Positions 14,233 through 22,548 are shown, numbered from the stretch's first letter. The stretch: 28,955 bases of DNA from Ruminococcaceae bacterium UBA1417 (GCA_002305575.1 DBPP01000019.1:36860-65814), one strand, 5' to 3'. Translations and numbers: made by a program. The notes: generated by a model from the letters alone, not told the origin.

Positions 14233-15437
14233 AAGGAAAAACCGTACTGCTCGGTGTGACGGGCAGTATTGCAGCTTATAAAATCGCGGGGCTTGCGAGC
14301 ATGCTCGTCAAGCAGCACGCGGATGTCACGGTGCTGATGACGCAGAACGCGACGAACTTCATCAATCCCATCACCTTTGAAACGCTGACCGGCAATAAAT
14401 GTCTCATCGATACGTTCGACCGCAATTTCCAGTACAGCGTCGAGCACGTTTCGCTCGCAAAGCGCGCTGATGTGGTGCTGGTGGCGCCGGCGAGCGCGAA
14501 TGTAATCGGCAAAATTGCGAACGGCATCGCGGATGATATGCTGACGACAACCGTCATGGCTTGTGCGAATCGCTGCCCGATTCTGGTTGCTCCGGCCATG
14601 AACACCAATATGTATGAAAATCCGATCGTGCAGGACAACCTGCAAAAGCTGCGCCGGTTCGGTTATACGGTGATCGAGCCCGATTCCGGCTATCTCGCCT
14701 GCGGCGATACGGGACGCGGCAAAATGCCTTCCGAGCAGGTGCTGTTCGATTGGATTCAGAAGGAAATCGCCTGTGAAAAGGATCTGCACGGTCTGCGCGT
14801 CGTCGTTACGGCCGGCGCGACGGCTGAAAAAATCGATCCCGTGCGGTTTATCACGAACCATTCCACAGGCAAGATGGGCTGCGCCGTCGCGAAGCGCGCC
14901 ATGCTGCGCGGCGCCACGGTCACGCTCGTCTGCGGGCGCATGACCGTAGAACCGCCGCCGTTCGTCACGGTAGTGCCTGCGGAGTCGGCGGCCGAGATGT
15001 TTGAGGCGGTCAAATCGGCGGCTGAAAGCGCGGACATCGTGGTGAAAGCCGCGGCCGTCGCGGATTACCGGCCGAAAACGGTCGCGGCCGAAAAGATGAA
15101 AAAGCAGGACGGCGATCTGACGCTTGCGCTCGAGCGCACGACGGATATTCTCGCGTATCTCGGCGCGCACAAAAAAACGGGGCAGACGCTCTGCGGCTTC
15201 GCGATGGAGACGGAAAATCTGCTCGAAAACGCGGCGGGCAAGCTGCGGCGGAAAAACCTCGACCTGATTGTCGCGAACAGTCTCCGTACACCCGGCGCGG
15301 GCTTCGGCGTCGATACGAACGTGGTCACGCTCCTTACGGCGGACGGCGCGGAAACGTTGCCGTTGCTTTCCAAGGAGGAAACGGCCGATCGCATACTCGA
15401 TCGGATTGTAGAGCTTCGAAAGGAAGATAAAGCATGA
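14226..15437 (+). CDS. coaBC: Bifunctional phosphopantothenoylcysteine decarboxylase / phosphopantothenate-cysteine ligase
   Basis: Joins cysteine to 4'-phosphopantothenate and decarboxylates the product, two steps of coenzyme A synthesis. The 403-residue protein has the FMN-dependent CoaC domain (1-175; catalytic H74 in VEHVSLAKRAD, PASANVIGK, PAMNTNMY with N125, and C159 in LACGDTGRGKM) and then the CoaB ligase domain (about 190-403; VTAGATAEKIDPVRFITNHSTG and KAAAVADYRP). GGAGAC lies 6 bp before ATG 14226. It overlaps rhaB by 7 bp and rhaA by 4 bp, so it is co-translated with rhamnose genes, an unusual place for a housekeeping cofactor gene. Confidence 0.96.
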   Translation: MLKGKTVLLGVTGSIAAYKIAGLASMLVKQHADVTVLMTQNATNFINPITFETLTGNKCLIDTFDRNFQYSVEHVSLAKRADVVLVAPASANVIGKIANGIADDMLTTTVMACANRCPILVAPAMNTNMYENPIVQDNLQKLRRFGYTVIEPDSGYLACGDTGRGKMPSEQVLFDWIQKEIACEKDLHGLRVVVTAGATAEKIDPVRFITNHSTGKMGCAVAKRAMLRGATVTLVCGRMTVEPPPFVTVVPAESAAEMFEAVKSAAESADIVVKAAAVADYRPKTVAAEKMKKQDGDLTLALERTTDILAYLGAHKKTGQTLCGFAMETENLLENAAGKLRRKNLDLIVANSLRTPGAGFGVDTNVVTLLTADGAETLPLLSKEETADRILDRIVELRKEDKA

Positions 15438-16711
15438 GTGATTTTCTCGCATACGCAAATGCCAGAGCGCAATACGCATCGCTCGGCGTTGATACGGACG
15501 CGGCGATCCGCACGCTCGCCGGCGTGCCGGTCGCGCTGCACTGCTGGCAGGGCGACGACGTCCGTGGATTTGACGGTGACCCTGCGGCGCCCCTGACCGG
15601 CGGCATCCAGACGACCGGCAATTTCCCAGGCCGCGCGCGCACACCCGAAGAGCTGATGGCCGATATCGACCTTGCGCTGCGGCTGTGCCCCGGCACGAAA
15701 AAGATCAATCTGCACGCGAGCTATGCCGTTTTCGACGAGACGAATGGCGGCTGGGTGGATCGCGACAAGCTGGAGCCCAAGCACTTTGCCAAATGGGTGG
15801 AATTCTGCAAGGCGCGCGGCCTGGGCTGCGACTTCAACCCCACGTTCTTTTCGCACCCAAAATGCGACCCGCTGACGCTCTCAAGCCCGAACCCGGAGAC
15901 GCGCCGGTTCTGGATCGAGCACGGCAAGGCGTGTATCCGCATTTCAAACTATCTGGCCGAGGAGCTCGGGCAGCCATGCGTCATGAACATCTGGACCGGC
16001 GACGGCCTCAAAGATATCCCGGCCGACCGCATGGGGCCGCGCCGGCGCTACAGGGAAGCGATCGACGAGATCCTTTCCGAACCATACGATTTCAATCTGG
16101 TCAAGCCCTGTGTGGAATCCAAGGTGTTTGGCATCGGCGTCGAGGCGTATACCGTCGGCAGCGCGGAATTTGCGCTCAGCTATGCGGCGATGCACAGCGA
16201 CAAGTGTATCCCGTTGCTCGATAACGGCCACTACCACCCGACCGAGGTGGTTTCCGATAAGATCCCGGCGCTGCTCGCCTTTTTCCCGGAGATTGCGCTG
16301 CATATCACGCGCGGCGTGCGCTGGGACAGCGACCACGTCGTGCTGTTTGACGACGAGACGAAGGAGATCGCGAAGGAGATCGTCCGCTGCGGCGGCCTCG
16401 ACGGCCACGTGCATATTGCGCTCGACTATTTTGATGCGTCGATCAACCGCATTTTTGCATGGGTGACGGGTTTCCGCAACGTGCAGAAGGCGCTGCTCTT
16501 CGCGCTTTTGCAGCCTACGGCGCACATGCAGGCGCTGCAGGATGCGGGACGGTTTACCGAGCTCATGCTCTGTGCGGAGCAGATGAAGACAATGCCGTTT
16601 TCGGCGGTTTGGGCGCAGTACTGCGCGGCGCAGGGTGTGCCCGCGGAGGACGGCGCTTGGTTTGCGGCCATCGAGGCATACGAGCGCGGCGTGCTTGTGA
16701 AGCGCGTTTGA
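15434..16711 (+). CDS. rhaA: L-rhamnose isomerase
   Basis: Isomerises L-rhamnose to L-rhamnulose; metal-dependent TIM barrel. The 425-residue length and the strings ALHCWQGDDVRGF, GGIQTTGNFPG, INLHASYAV, CDFNPTFFSHPK, VESKVFGIG, DNGHYHPTEVVSDKI, RGVRWDSDHVV and ALDYFDASINRI match the family throughout; the Glu, Asp and His metal ligands are in the last five. Start overlaps the coaBC stop by 4 bp (ATGA). It is placed after the kinase, so the gene order is rhaB-coaBC-rhaA-rhaD. Confidence 0.96.
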   Translation: MSDFLAYANARAQYASLGVDTDAAIRTLAGVPVALHCWQGDDVRGFDGDPAAPLTGGIQTTGNFPGRARTPEELMADIDLALRLCPGTKKINLHASYAVFDETNGGWVDRDKLEPKHFAKWVEFCKARGLGCDFNPTFFSHPKCDPLTLSSPNPETRRFWIEHGKACIRISNYLAEELGQPCVMNIWTGDGLKDIPADRMGPRRRYREAIDEILSEPYDFNLVKPCVESKVFGIGVEAYTVGSAEFALSYAAMHSDKCIPLLDNGHYHPTEVVSDKIPALLAFFPEIALHITRGVRWDSDHVVLFDDETKEIAKEIVRCGGLDGHVHIALDYFDASINRIFAWVTGFRNVQKALLFALLQPTAHMQALQDAGRFTELMLCAEQMKTMPFSAVWAQYCAAQGVPAEDGAWFAAIEAYERGVLVKRV

Positions 16712-16726
16712 AAGGAGAAATACGAC

Positions 16727-17548
16727 ATGATGACAGATATCCCGGTTATCCGCGGGTTCATGCGGATGTGTAACGACGGCTGGCTGCAGGGCTGGCACGA
16801 GCGAAACGGCGGCAATCTGACCTATCGGATGCGTCCCGAAGAGGTGGAGGCGTGCCGGCCGTTTTTCACGGCGCCGCGCGGGTGGAATTCCATGGGGGTT
16901 TCGGCGGAAAACCTCGCGGGCGAATACTTCATCACGACGGGCAGCGGCAGGTTCCTGCGCAATGTGATGGAAGATCCCGCGCACAACATCGGCATTGTGG
17001 AGATCAACGCGGCGGGCGACAGCTGGCGCATCGTCTGGGGCCTTGAGGATGGCGCGCGCCCGACAAGCGAATTTCCGAGCCACTTCCTGAACCACAGCGT
17101 GCGCAAGGCGGCTACAAACGGCGCATACCGCGTGATCTACCATGCCCACACGCCGAATCTGATCGCAATGACGTATATCCTGCCGCTGACAGCGCGCGAC
17201 TTCACCCGCGCGCTGTGGCAGAGCGCGACGGAGTGTCCGGTGGTGTTCCCGGGCGGCGTCGGCGTTGTCGAATGGATGGTGCCCGGTGGTGCGGAAATTG
17301 CGGTGGCGACCAGCGCGCTGATGCGGCAGTACGACGCGGCGGTCTGGGCGCACCACGGCCTGTTTGTTTCCGGCCCGGATTTCGACATCACCTTTGGCCT
17401 GATGCACACGATCGAAAAAGCGGCGCAGATTTACATGCTGGCGCTTTCCGCAGGCGGTGGGAAGATCCGCCAGACGATCACGGATGACAACCTGCGCGCC
17501 ATCGCCAAGGAATTCGGTGTCACGCTGAACGAGAAATTTCTGGATTAA
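16727..17548 (+). CDS. rhaD: Rhamnulose-1-phosphate aldolase
   Basis: Zn-dependent class II aldolase that cleaves L-rhamnulose-1-phosphate to dihydroxyacetone phosphate and L-lactaldehyde. The 273-residue protein keeps all ligands: H139 and H141 in YHAHTPN, H210 in WAHHGLF, and catalytic E115 in SEFPSH, each two residues before the E. coli equivalents. HERNGGNLTYR at the N-terminus is the usual RhaD form. AAAGGAG precedes ATG 16727 (a second ATG follows at 16730). The lactaldehyde goes to FucO, encoded 0.7 kb downstream. Confidence 0.95.
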   Translation: MMTDIPVIRGFMRMCNDGWLQGWHERNGGNLTYRMRPEEVEACRPFFTAPRGWNSMGVSAENLAGEYFITTGSGRFLRNVMEDPAHNIGIVEINAAGDSWRIVWGLEDGARPTSEFPSHFLNHSVRKAATNGAYRVIYHAHTPNLIAMTYILPLTARDFTRALWQSATECPVVFPGGVGVVEWMVPGGAEIAVATSALMRQYDAAVWAHHGLFVSGPDFDITFGLMHTIEKAAQIYMLALSAGGGKIRQTITDDNLRAIAKEFGVTLNEKFLD

Positions 17549-17580
17549 CAGAATTTTCATAAAAAGGTTCACGAAAAAAC

Positions 17581-17609
17581 ATGACTTTGCCCGAGTTTGG
17601 GTGTATACT
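17581..17609 (+). promoter_or_regulatory. Promoter of the AT-rich Nudix gene
   Basis: ATGACT (17581-17586) and TATACT (17604-17609) with a 17-bp spacer, 38 bp before ATG 17648. The match suggests the inserted gene is transcribed independently of the rhamnose operon. Confidence 0.55.
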
Positions 17610-17647
17610 CAAATCAAATAAAAAATTCAACTTAGAGGTATGTCGAT

Positions 17648-18112
17648 ATGGTGGAAAAAACATTTGGCATAAAAAAAGCTAATACGATGTACAAAGAACG
17701 CGTTGGCGCATATGGCATAGGTTTTTCTTCCGACGGCAAAATACCTGTTGCGATGACGCCTCTGTATAATGGCGAAGAAGGTTACTTTTTGCTTGGCGGT
17801 GGTATTGAAGATCATGAGACGCATGGGGATTGTATTATTAGAGAAAGCTTAGAGGAAGCAGGTCTTTCAGTTTTTCCAAAAGAATTTGTATGCAAAGGCG
17901 ATTATTACCATTTTATAGAGCAAACAAAAACGGATTTCCATGGTATTGGATACTTCTATTATATGGAGATTGGAGATGTTATTGCAGAACCGAGTGAACC
18001 GGATCATCATTTGGTATGGTTAACTCCGGATGAAATCAAACAAAAATTATTTTTACCCCATCAAATCTGGGCAGTCGAACAAGTGTGTAACATTTACCAA
18101 AGATTCCTATAA
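17648..18112 (+). CDS. Nudix hydrolase, AT-rich, probably acquired
   Basis: A 154-residue Nudix hydrolase with an intact box at residues 51-73 (G-x5-E-x7-RESLEEAGL); substrate unknown. Codon use is strikingly different from all neighbours: many AAA, ATT, TTA and TAT codons and roughly 38-40 percent GC by eye, against about 60 percent around it. It interrupts the rhamnose cluster between rhaD and fucO with its own promoter. AGAGG lies about 11 bp before ATG 17648. No transposase or direct repeats were found at the edges. It is not closely related to the Nudix protein at 706-1155. Confidence 0.85.
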   Translation: MVEKTFGIKKANTMYKERVGAYGIGFSSDGKIPVAMTPLYNGEEGYFLLGGGIEDHETHGDCIIRESLEEAGLSVFPKEFVCKGDYYHFIEQTKTDFHGIGYFYYMEIGDVIAEPSEPDHHLVWLTPDEIKQKLFLPHQIWAVEQVCNIYQRFL

Positions 18113-18163
18113 TTCATGGTATGATGAATGGAACTTTGAATTGAACGCTTGCCAAAATTTCGT

Positions 18164-18191
18164 TTGTCCACCAAATCAAAATACATATAAA
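18164..18191 (+). promoter_or_regulatory. Possible promoter of fucO
   Basis: TTGTCC (18164-18169) and TATAAA (18186-18191) with 16 bp between, about 24 bp before ATG 18215. The -35 matches 4 of 6. It lies in the AT-rich insert, so it may have come with it. Confidence 0.45.
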
Positions 18192-18214
18192 ATCAGTTAG
18201 GAGGATGTATTCCC

Positions 18215-19363
18215 ATGGTCAACAGAATTGTACTGAACACGATTTCTTATCACGGCAAGGGCGCCATTGAGAAGACTCCCGAGGAGCTCGCGGCGCGCGG
18301 CTACAAAAAGGTGTTCGTCTGCACGGATCCCGACCTGCTTAAGTTCGGCGTCACGAAAAAGGTCACCGACCTGCTTGACGCGGCGAACATTCCCTACGCC
18401 GTCTACAGCGAAATCAAGCCGAACCCGACGATTGAAAACGTGCAGCACGGCGTCGAATCGTTCAAAAATTCCGGTGCCGACTGCATCGTGACGATCGGCG
18501 GCGGCTCTTCGATGGATACCGCGAAGGCGATCGGCATCATCGTCGAGAACCCGGAGTTTGCCGACGTGCGTTCGCTCGAAGGTGTTGCGCCGACGAAGAA
18601 GCACGCGACCTTCACGATCGCCGTGCCGACTACCGCGGGCACCGCGGCTGAAGTCACGATCAACTACGTCATCACCGACGTCGAAAAGAAGCGCAAGTTC
18701 GTCTGCGTCGATACGAACGACATTCCGGAAATTGCCGTCGTTGACCCGGATATGATGGCTTCGATGCCGAAGGGCCTCACCGCCGCGACCGGTATGGACG
18801 CGCTGACCCACGCGATCGAGGGCTACATCACGAAGGGCGCCTGCGCCATTTCCGACATGTTCCATCTCGAGGCGATCCGCCTGATCTCCACGCACCTGCG
18901 CGGCGCCGTGCAGAACACGCCCGAGGGCCGCGAAGGCATGGCGCTCGGCCAGTACATCGCCGGTATGGGCTTTTCGAACGTCGGCCTTGGCATCGTCCAC
19001 TCGATGGCACACGGCCTCTCCGCGCTGTATGACACGCCGCACGGCGTCGCCTGCGCGATCATCCTGCCCACGGGCCTCGAGTACAACGCGCCGGTCGCCG
19101 GTGCGCGCTACCGCGCTGTCGGCAAGGCGATGGGCGTCGAGGGCATCGACGCGATGAGCGACGAAGAAGCCGCAAACGCGACGATCGCGGCGGTCAAGAA
19201 GCTCAGCGCCGATGTGGGCATTCCGGCCAACCTCAAGGGCATTCTGAAGGAAGAGGACGTGCAGTTCCTCGCCGAAAGCGCCTTTGCGGACGCCTGCTGC
19301 CCGGGCAACCCGCGTGACACCTCCGTGGAGGAAATTGCCGCGCTGTACAGAAGCCTGATGTAA
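18215..19363 (+). CDS. fucO: Lactaldehyde reductase (L-1,2-propanediol oxidoreductase), iron-dependent
   Basis: Reduces L-lactaldehyde from RhaD to L-1,2-propanediol with NADH, disposing of electrons under anaerobic growth. The 382-residue protein is close to E. coli FucO throughout: TIGGGSSMDTAKAIGI (93-108, cofactor site), PTTAGTAAEVTINYVITD (138-155), and metal ligands D195 and H199 (MDALTHAIEGY), H262 and H276 (VHSMAHGLSALYDTPHGVA). AGGAGG precedes ATG 18215. It completes the rhamnose route after the inserted Nudix gene. Confidence 0.94.
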   Translation: MVNRIVLNTISYHGKGAIEKTPEELAARGYKKVFVCTDPDLLKFGVTKKVTDLLDAANIPYAVYSEIKPNPTIENVQHGVESFKNSGADCIVTIGGGSSMDTAKAIGIIVENPEFADVRSLEGVAPTKKHATFTIAVPTTAGTAAEVTINYVITDVEKKRKFVCVDTNDIPEIAVVDPDMMASMPKGLTAATGMDALTHAIEGYITKGACAISDMFHLEAIRLISTHLRGAVQNTPEGREGMALGQYIAGMGFSNVGLGIVHSMAHGLSALYDTPHGVACAIILPTGLEYNAPVAGARYRAVGKAMGVEGIDAMSDEEAANATIAAVKKLSADVGIPANLKGILKEEDVQFLAESAFADACCPGNPRDTSVEEIAALYRSLM

Positions 19364-19399
19364 AATAACCGCGCCAAACGGGCGCATAGAGCAGAAGAA

Positions 19400-19428
19400 G
19401 GGCCCCGGAGAAGTTCCGGGGCCCTTTT
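19400..19428 (+). terminator. Terminator of the rhamnose cluster
   Basis: A 10-bp stem GGGCCCCGGA (19400-19409)/TCCGGGGCCC (19415-19424), loop GAAGT, then TTTT. It lies between fucO and the convergent gene at 19451-20272. Confidence 0.85.
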
Positions 19429-19450
19429 GCGTGTCTTGAATTTTTGCGGT

Positions 19451-20272
19451 TTACCAGCCGAGGGTTTTGAGGTACTCGCGGCTCATCTTGACGGCGTCCA
19501 GCGGCGCGCGCTCGTAGGTCTGGTCCTGCTCGACAACGACCCACTTGGAACCCGCTTCGATGGCGGCCTCAAGCACGGGCGGGATATCCTGCATACCGTA
19601 GCCGACCGGGCGGAACTCGAACTTGCCGGTTTCTTCCTTCTTCTCGGTCTCGATGCCGATCAGCTCGTACATGTTCGCCGGCTTGCCTTCCTTGTAGAAG
19701 TCCTTGAGATGCACGACCGGCGCGCGGCCCGCGTACTTCTTGATGTAATCGACCGGTTCCTCGCCGGCGACCTTCACCCAGCAGATGTCGAGCTCGGTTT
19801 GGAGCAGGGAAGCCGGGATCTCGCTGTAGATGTAGTCGAGCGCGTACTGGCCGTTCGGCATCTTGACGAACTCGAAGTCGTGGTTGTGGTAGAGCAGCGT
19901 GATGCCGACCTTCGCGCAGGCCTCGCCGATCTGGCGGAAAATTTCCACGTTTTTCAGGAACTTTTCGGTGCCGGGACGGTCCTCCTCCATCAGGTACGGG
20001 ATCGCAATGTACTGCATGCCAATTTCCTTGTATTGCGCAACGGTGCCTTCGATGTCCGCCGCAAGCTCCTGGAACGGAACGTGCGCGGAAAGCGGGACGA
20101 GGCCGACCTCGTCGAGGATGGCCTTGACCTCGGCGGGCTGCATGCCGTACAGGCCGGCGAGCTCCACGCCGTCATAGCCCATGGCCTTGAGCGCCTGCAT
20201 TGTGCCTTTAAAATCACGCGCGGCGTCGTCGCGGACGGAATAAACCTGCACCGCTACGGGTAAAGTCTTCAT
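19451..20272 (-). CDS. IolE-like sugar phosphate isomerase/epimerase (TIM barrel)
   Basis: A 273-residue member of the xylose-isomerase-like TIM barrel superfamily. It opens with VAVQVYSVRDDAARDF, then GYDGVELAGLYG, LLYHNHDFEF (about 127-136), ELDICWVKVAG (metal-binding Asp) and VVVEQDQTYERAP (metal-binding Glu). Such enzymes isomerise, epimerise or dehydrate sugars or inositol derivatives with a divalent metal; the substrate is not readable. AGGAGG lies 7 bp before ATG 20272. Transcribed alone, convergent with fucO; a role in using another plant sugar is only suggested by position. Confidence 0.85.
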   Translation of the reverse strand: MKTLPVAVQVYSVRDDAARDFKGTMQALKAMGYDGVELAGLYGMQPAEVKAILDEVGLVPLSAHVPFQELAADIEGTVAQYKEIGMQYIAIPYLMEEDRPGTEKFLKNVEIFRQIGEACAKVGITLLYHNHDFEFVKMPNGQYALDYIYSEIPASLLQTELDICWVKVAGEEPVDYIKKYAGRAPVVHLKDFYKEGKPANMYELIGIETEKKEETGKFEFRPVGYGMQDIPPVLEAAIEAGSKWVVVEQDQTYERAPLDAVKMSREYLKTLGW

Positions 20273-20308
20273 GGTGAACTCCTCCTAAAAATGGATTTTC
20301 TTTCTCTT

Positions 20309-20337
20309 ATTGTAGCGGATTTTCGCACAAAAGTCTA
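20309..20337 (-). promoter_or_regulatory. Promoter of the IolE-like gene
   Basis: On the minus strand TAGACT (20337-20332), 17 bp, TACAAT (20314-20309). The leader would be about 30 nt and ends in AGGAGG. Confidence 0.55.
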
Positions 20338-20397
20338 CGACTATTTGTGAATTTTCGGCCTGCACGCACATTTTTCCCGTTTCCTGTGGCCGCGCGC

Positions 20398-20426
20398 TTG
20401 AAAACAAAACCGCAAAATGGTATGAT
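20398..20426 (+). promoter_or_regulatory. Promoter of the murT operon
   Basis: TTGAAA (20398-20403), 17-bp spacer, TATGAT (20421-20426). Transcription would begin near 20433, leaving a leader of about 40 nt. Confidence 0.65.
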
Positions 20427-20473
20427 ACAACAGAAAGCATAAGCAATCCCGGAAAAGGAACGTGATTTTACGC

Positions 20474-21847
20474 ATGAAACGAAACCTGCGCTTTTATTTT
20501 GCCCTGATGTTTGCTCGTGGAACGGCTCTGGTCCTGAAATTGATTGGCCGCAAGGGCACCTCCATGCCGGGCTCGTGGGCCATCATCCTCTGCCCGGATT
20601 TTATCGGCCGGATGCCCAAGCCCGAGAAAATCATCGGCATCACCGGCACAAACGGCAAAACGACCGTCGCGAACATGATTGAGGATGTGCTCGAGGACAA
20701 CGGCATCGACTTTATTTGCAACCGCTCGGGCACCAACGTACACACCGGTATCGCCTCCACGCTGATCGCAAACAGCCATTTCTTCGGCAAGCCGAAGCAC
20801 AAGCTCGCCGTGTTCGAGATGGACGAGCGCTCCGCCCCGAATTTCTTTCCCTACATGCAGCCGGACATCCTGTTGTGTACGAATATTTTCCGCGATTCCT
20901 ACAAGCGCAACGCGCACGCCGAATTCATCCTCGACATTCTGAATCGCGAAATCCCGAAGGGCACCAAGCTTGTGCTCAACGCGGACGACCCGCTGTGCAG
21001 CTCGATCGGCCCGGAAAACGACCGCGTGTATTACGGCATCGACCATCTGGATACCGATAAAGCCGTCTGCGACAACATCGTCAACGACGTGCCGGTCTGC
21101 CCGAAATGCTTCGGCCCGCTCGTGCGCGACGTCGTGCGTTACCACCACATCGGGCGCGTGCATTGCGAAAACTGCGGCTATCATTCGCCTACGCCCGATT
21201 ACCGCGCCACGCAGGTCGACGTCGAACACATGCAGATGACCGTTGAAAAGGACGGCGCTGCGCACATTTATCCGCTTGCGAACGCCAACAACATCAACAT
21301 CTACAATTCGCTCGCGGCTGTCGCGATGCTTTCCGAATTCGGCCTCACGCCGGAGCAAATTCAGAAATCCTTTAAAAAAATGGGCATCAGCGAGACGCGC
21401 TATTCCGAAACGGTGGCGAACGGCCGCAAGATCATCCTACACCTTGCGAAGGGGCAGAACCCCATTGCCTGCTCCCGCGCGTTTGAAAATATCCGCAATG
21501 CGCCGGGAAAGAAATCGGTCATTATGTTCCTCGACGACTACTTCGACGCGCGCCACACGGTAGAGAACACCGCGTGGTTCTATGACACGGACTTTGAATT
21601 TCTGAACGACGAGAGTATTGTGCAGATCGTCATCGCCGGCGCGCGCCACCACGATACCTATGTGCGCACGCTGCTCGCGGGTGTCCCCGCGGAACGGATT
21701 GTCCACATGCGCAACGAAGACGACGCGCCCGCGGCCGTTACGCCGGAGGCCGATACAATTTTTATCCTTTACGATGTGTACACGATTCGCCTGGCCAATG
21801 CCATCCGGCAAAAGCTGCTTGAGGGCGGAAAGGAGGCGGCAAAATGA
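20474..21847 (+). CDS. murT: MurT-like Mur ligase (lipid II isoglutaminyl synthase subunit)
   Basis: In known MurT-GatD pairs, MurT activates the alpha-carboxyl of D-Glu in lipid II with ATP and GatD supplies ammonia. This 457-residue protein has the Walker A GITGTNGKTT (55-64), a four-cysteine zinc insert (C209, C212, C231, C234) and the C-terminal DUF1727 domain with a YDTDFE end (about 370). Two core motifs differ from the usual: NIFRDSYKRNAHAE in place of NIFRDQLDRYGE, and LDDYFDARHTVENTAWFYD, three residues longer than the normal LNDxxADGRDVSWIWD. ATG 20474 is chosen; GTG 20462 is an alternative. The next gene overlaps by 4 bp. Confidence 0.85.
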   Translation: MKRNLRFYFALMFARGTALVLKLIGRKGTSMPGSWAIILCPDFIGRMPKPEKIIGITGTNGKTTVANMIEDVLEDNGIDFICNRSGTNVHTGIASTLIANSHFFGKPKHKLAVFEMDERSAPNFFPYMQPDILLCTNIFRDSYKRNAHAEFILDILNREIPKGTKLVLNADDPLCSSIGPENDRVYYGIDHLDTDKAVCDNIVNDVPVCPKCFGPLVRDVVRYHHIGRVHCENCGYHSPTPDYRATQVDVEHMQMTVEKDGAAHIYPLANANNINIYNSLAAVAMLSEFGLTPEQIQKSFKKMGISETRYSETVANGRKIILHLAKGQNPIACSRAFENIRNAPGKKSVIMFLDDYFDARHTVENTAWFYDTDFEFLNDESIVQIVIAGARHHDTYVRTLLAGVPAERIVHMRNEDDAPAAVTPEADTIFILYDVYTIRLANAIRQKLLEGGKEAAK

Positions 21848-22548
21848 AAATTGAGATTCTGTTTCCCGAATTCTGCAACCTTTTTGGCGATACGTACAAC
21901 ATGATCTATCTGGAAAAGACGTTGCCCGACGCGGAATTCATCCGCACGCCGATCGGCGGCACGGTGCGCTTTACTGAGGAGAAGATCGACCTCGTCTACA
22001 TGGGTCCGATGACGGAGCGCATGCAGGAGCGTGTGATCGAAAAGCTCCGCCCGCTGAAAGAAAAGATCGCGGCGGAAATTGAGCGCGGCACGGCATTCCT
22101 CTTTACCGGCAACGCGCTCGAGGTGTTCGGCGACTACATCGAAAAGGAGGATGGCAGCCGGATTGAATGCCTCGGTCTGTACCGCCTGTTTGCAAAGCGC
22201 AATATGATGCACCGCCACAACAGCGATTTCGAGGGAACCTTTGAAGGCCAAACCATAATGGGATTTAAGACGCAGTTCACGATGGCCTACACACCGGACG
22301 AGTCGCTCGGCCTGTTTAAGAAAGTCAAGGGCATCGGCCTGAACCCGAAGGCCGCGTACGAAGGCATCCGGCTGCGCAACTTTTTCGGCACGTATCTTGT
22401 CGGGCCGATTCTCGTCGTGAACCCGCCGTTTACAAAGTATCTTCTCAAGCTCATCGGCGCGGGGGATGTGCCGCTCGCGTTTGAAAAGGAAAATATGGAG
22501 GCCTATGTGCAGCGCAAAAAGGATTTTGCCGAAAAGGTGCACGGATGA
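21844..22548 (+). CDS. gatD: GatD-like class I amidotransferase without its catalytic cysteine and histidine
   Basis: Family role: glutaminase subunit that releases ammonia for MurT. The 234-residue protein has the overall GatD frame, such as NFFGTYLVGPIL (179-190) and the AFLFTGNALEVFG nucleophile loop (84-96). But the nucleophile position of the normal CGGYQxLG is Thr88, and the catalytic His of GTYLHGPIL is Val186. The Gly-His-Gly-Gly-Arg segment near residue 140 is also changed (GFKTQFTMAY). The only cysteines are C11 and C109, in other places. The frame is open and intact, so this is not a decayed gene. It starts at ATGA over the murT stop. It is probably a structural partner or uses a different nitrogen donor. 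Confidence 0.82.
   Translation: MKIEILFPEFCNLFGDTYNMIYLEKTLPDAEFIRTPIGGTVRFTEEKIDLVYMGPMTERMQERVIEKLRPLKEKIAAEIERGTAFLFTGNALEVFGDYIEKEDGSRIECLGLYRLFAKRNMMHRHNSDFEGTFEGQTIMGFKTQFTMAYTPDESLGLFKKVKGIGLNPKAAYEGIRLRNFFGTYLVGPILVVNPPFTKYLLKLIGAGDVPLAFEKENMEAYVQRKKDFAEKVHG

Noticed and set aside
13923..15644. Long open frame on the minus strand (573 codons) opposite coaBC and rhaA.
   Set aside because: High-GC codon shadow: it lies opposite well-conserved genes, has no ribosome site and its product is Arg/His-rich with no family resemblance. The same holds for long minus frames at 15944-17572 and 27171-28787.
19427..20263. Plus-strand open frame opposite the IolE-like gene.
   Set aside because: Antisense shadow; the minus-strand gene has clear family motifs, ribosome site and promoter.
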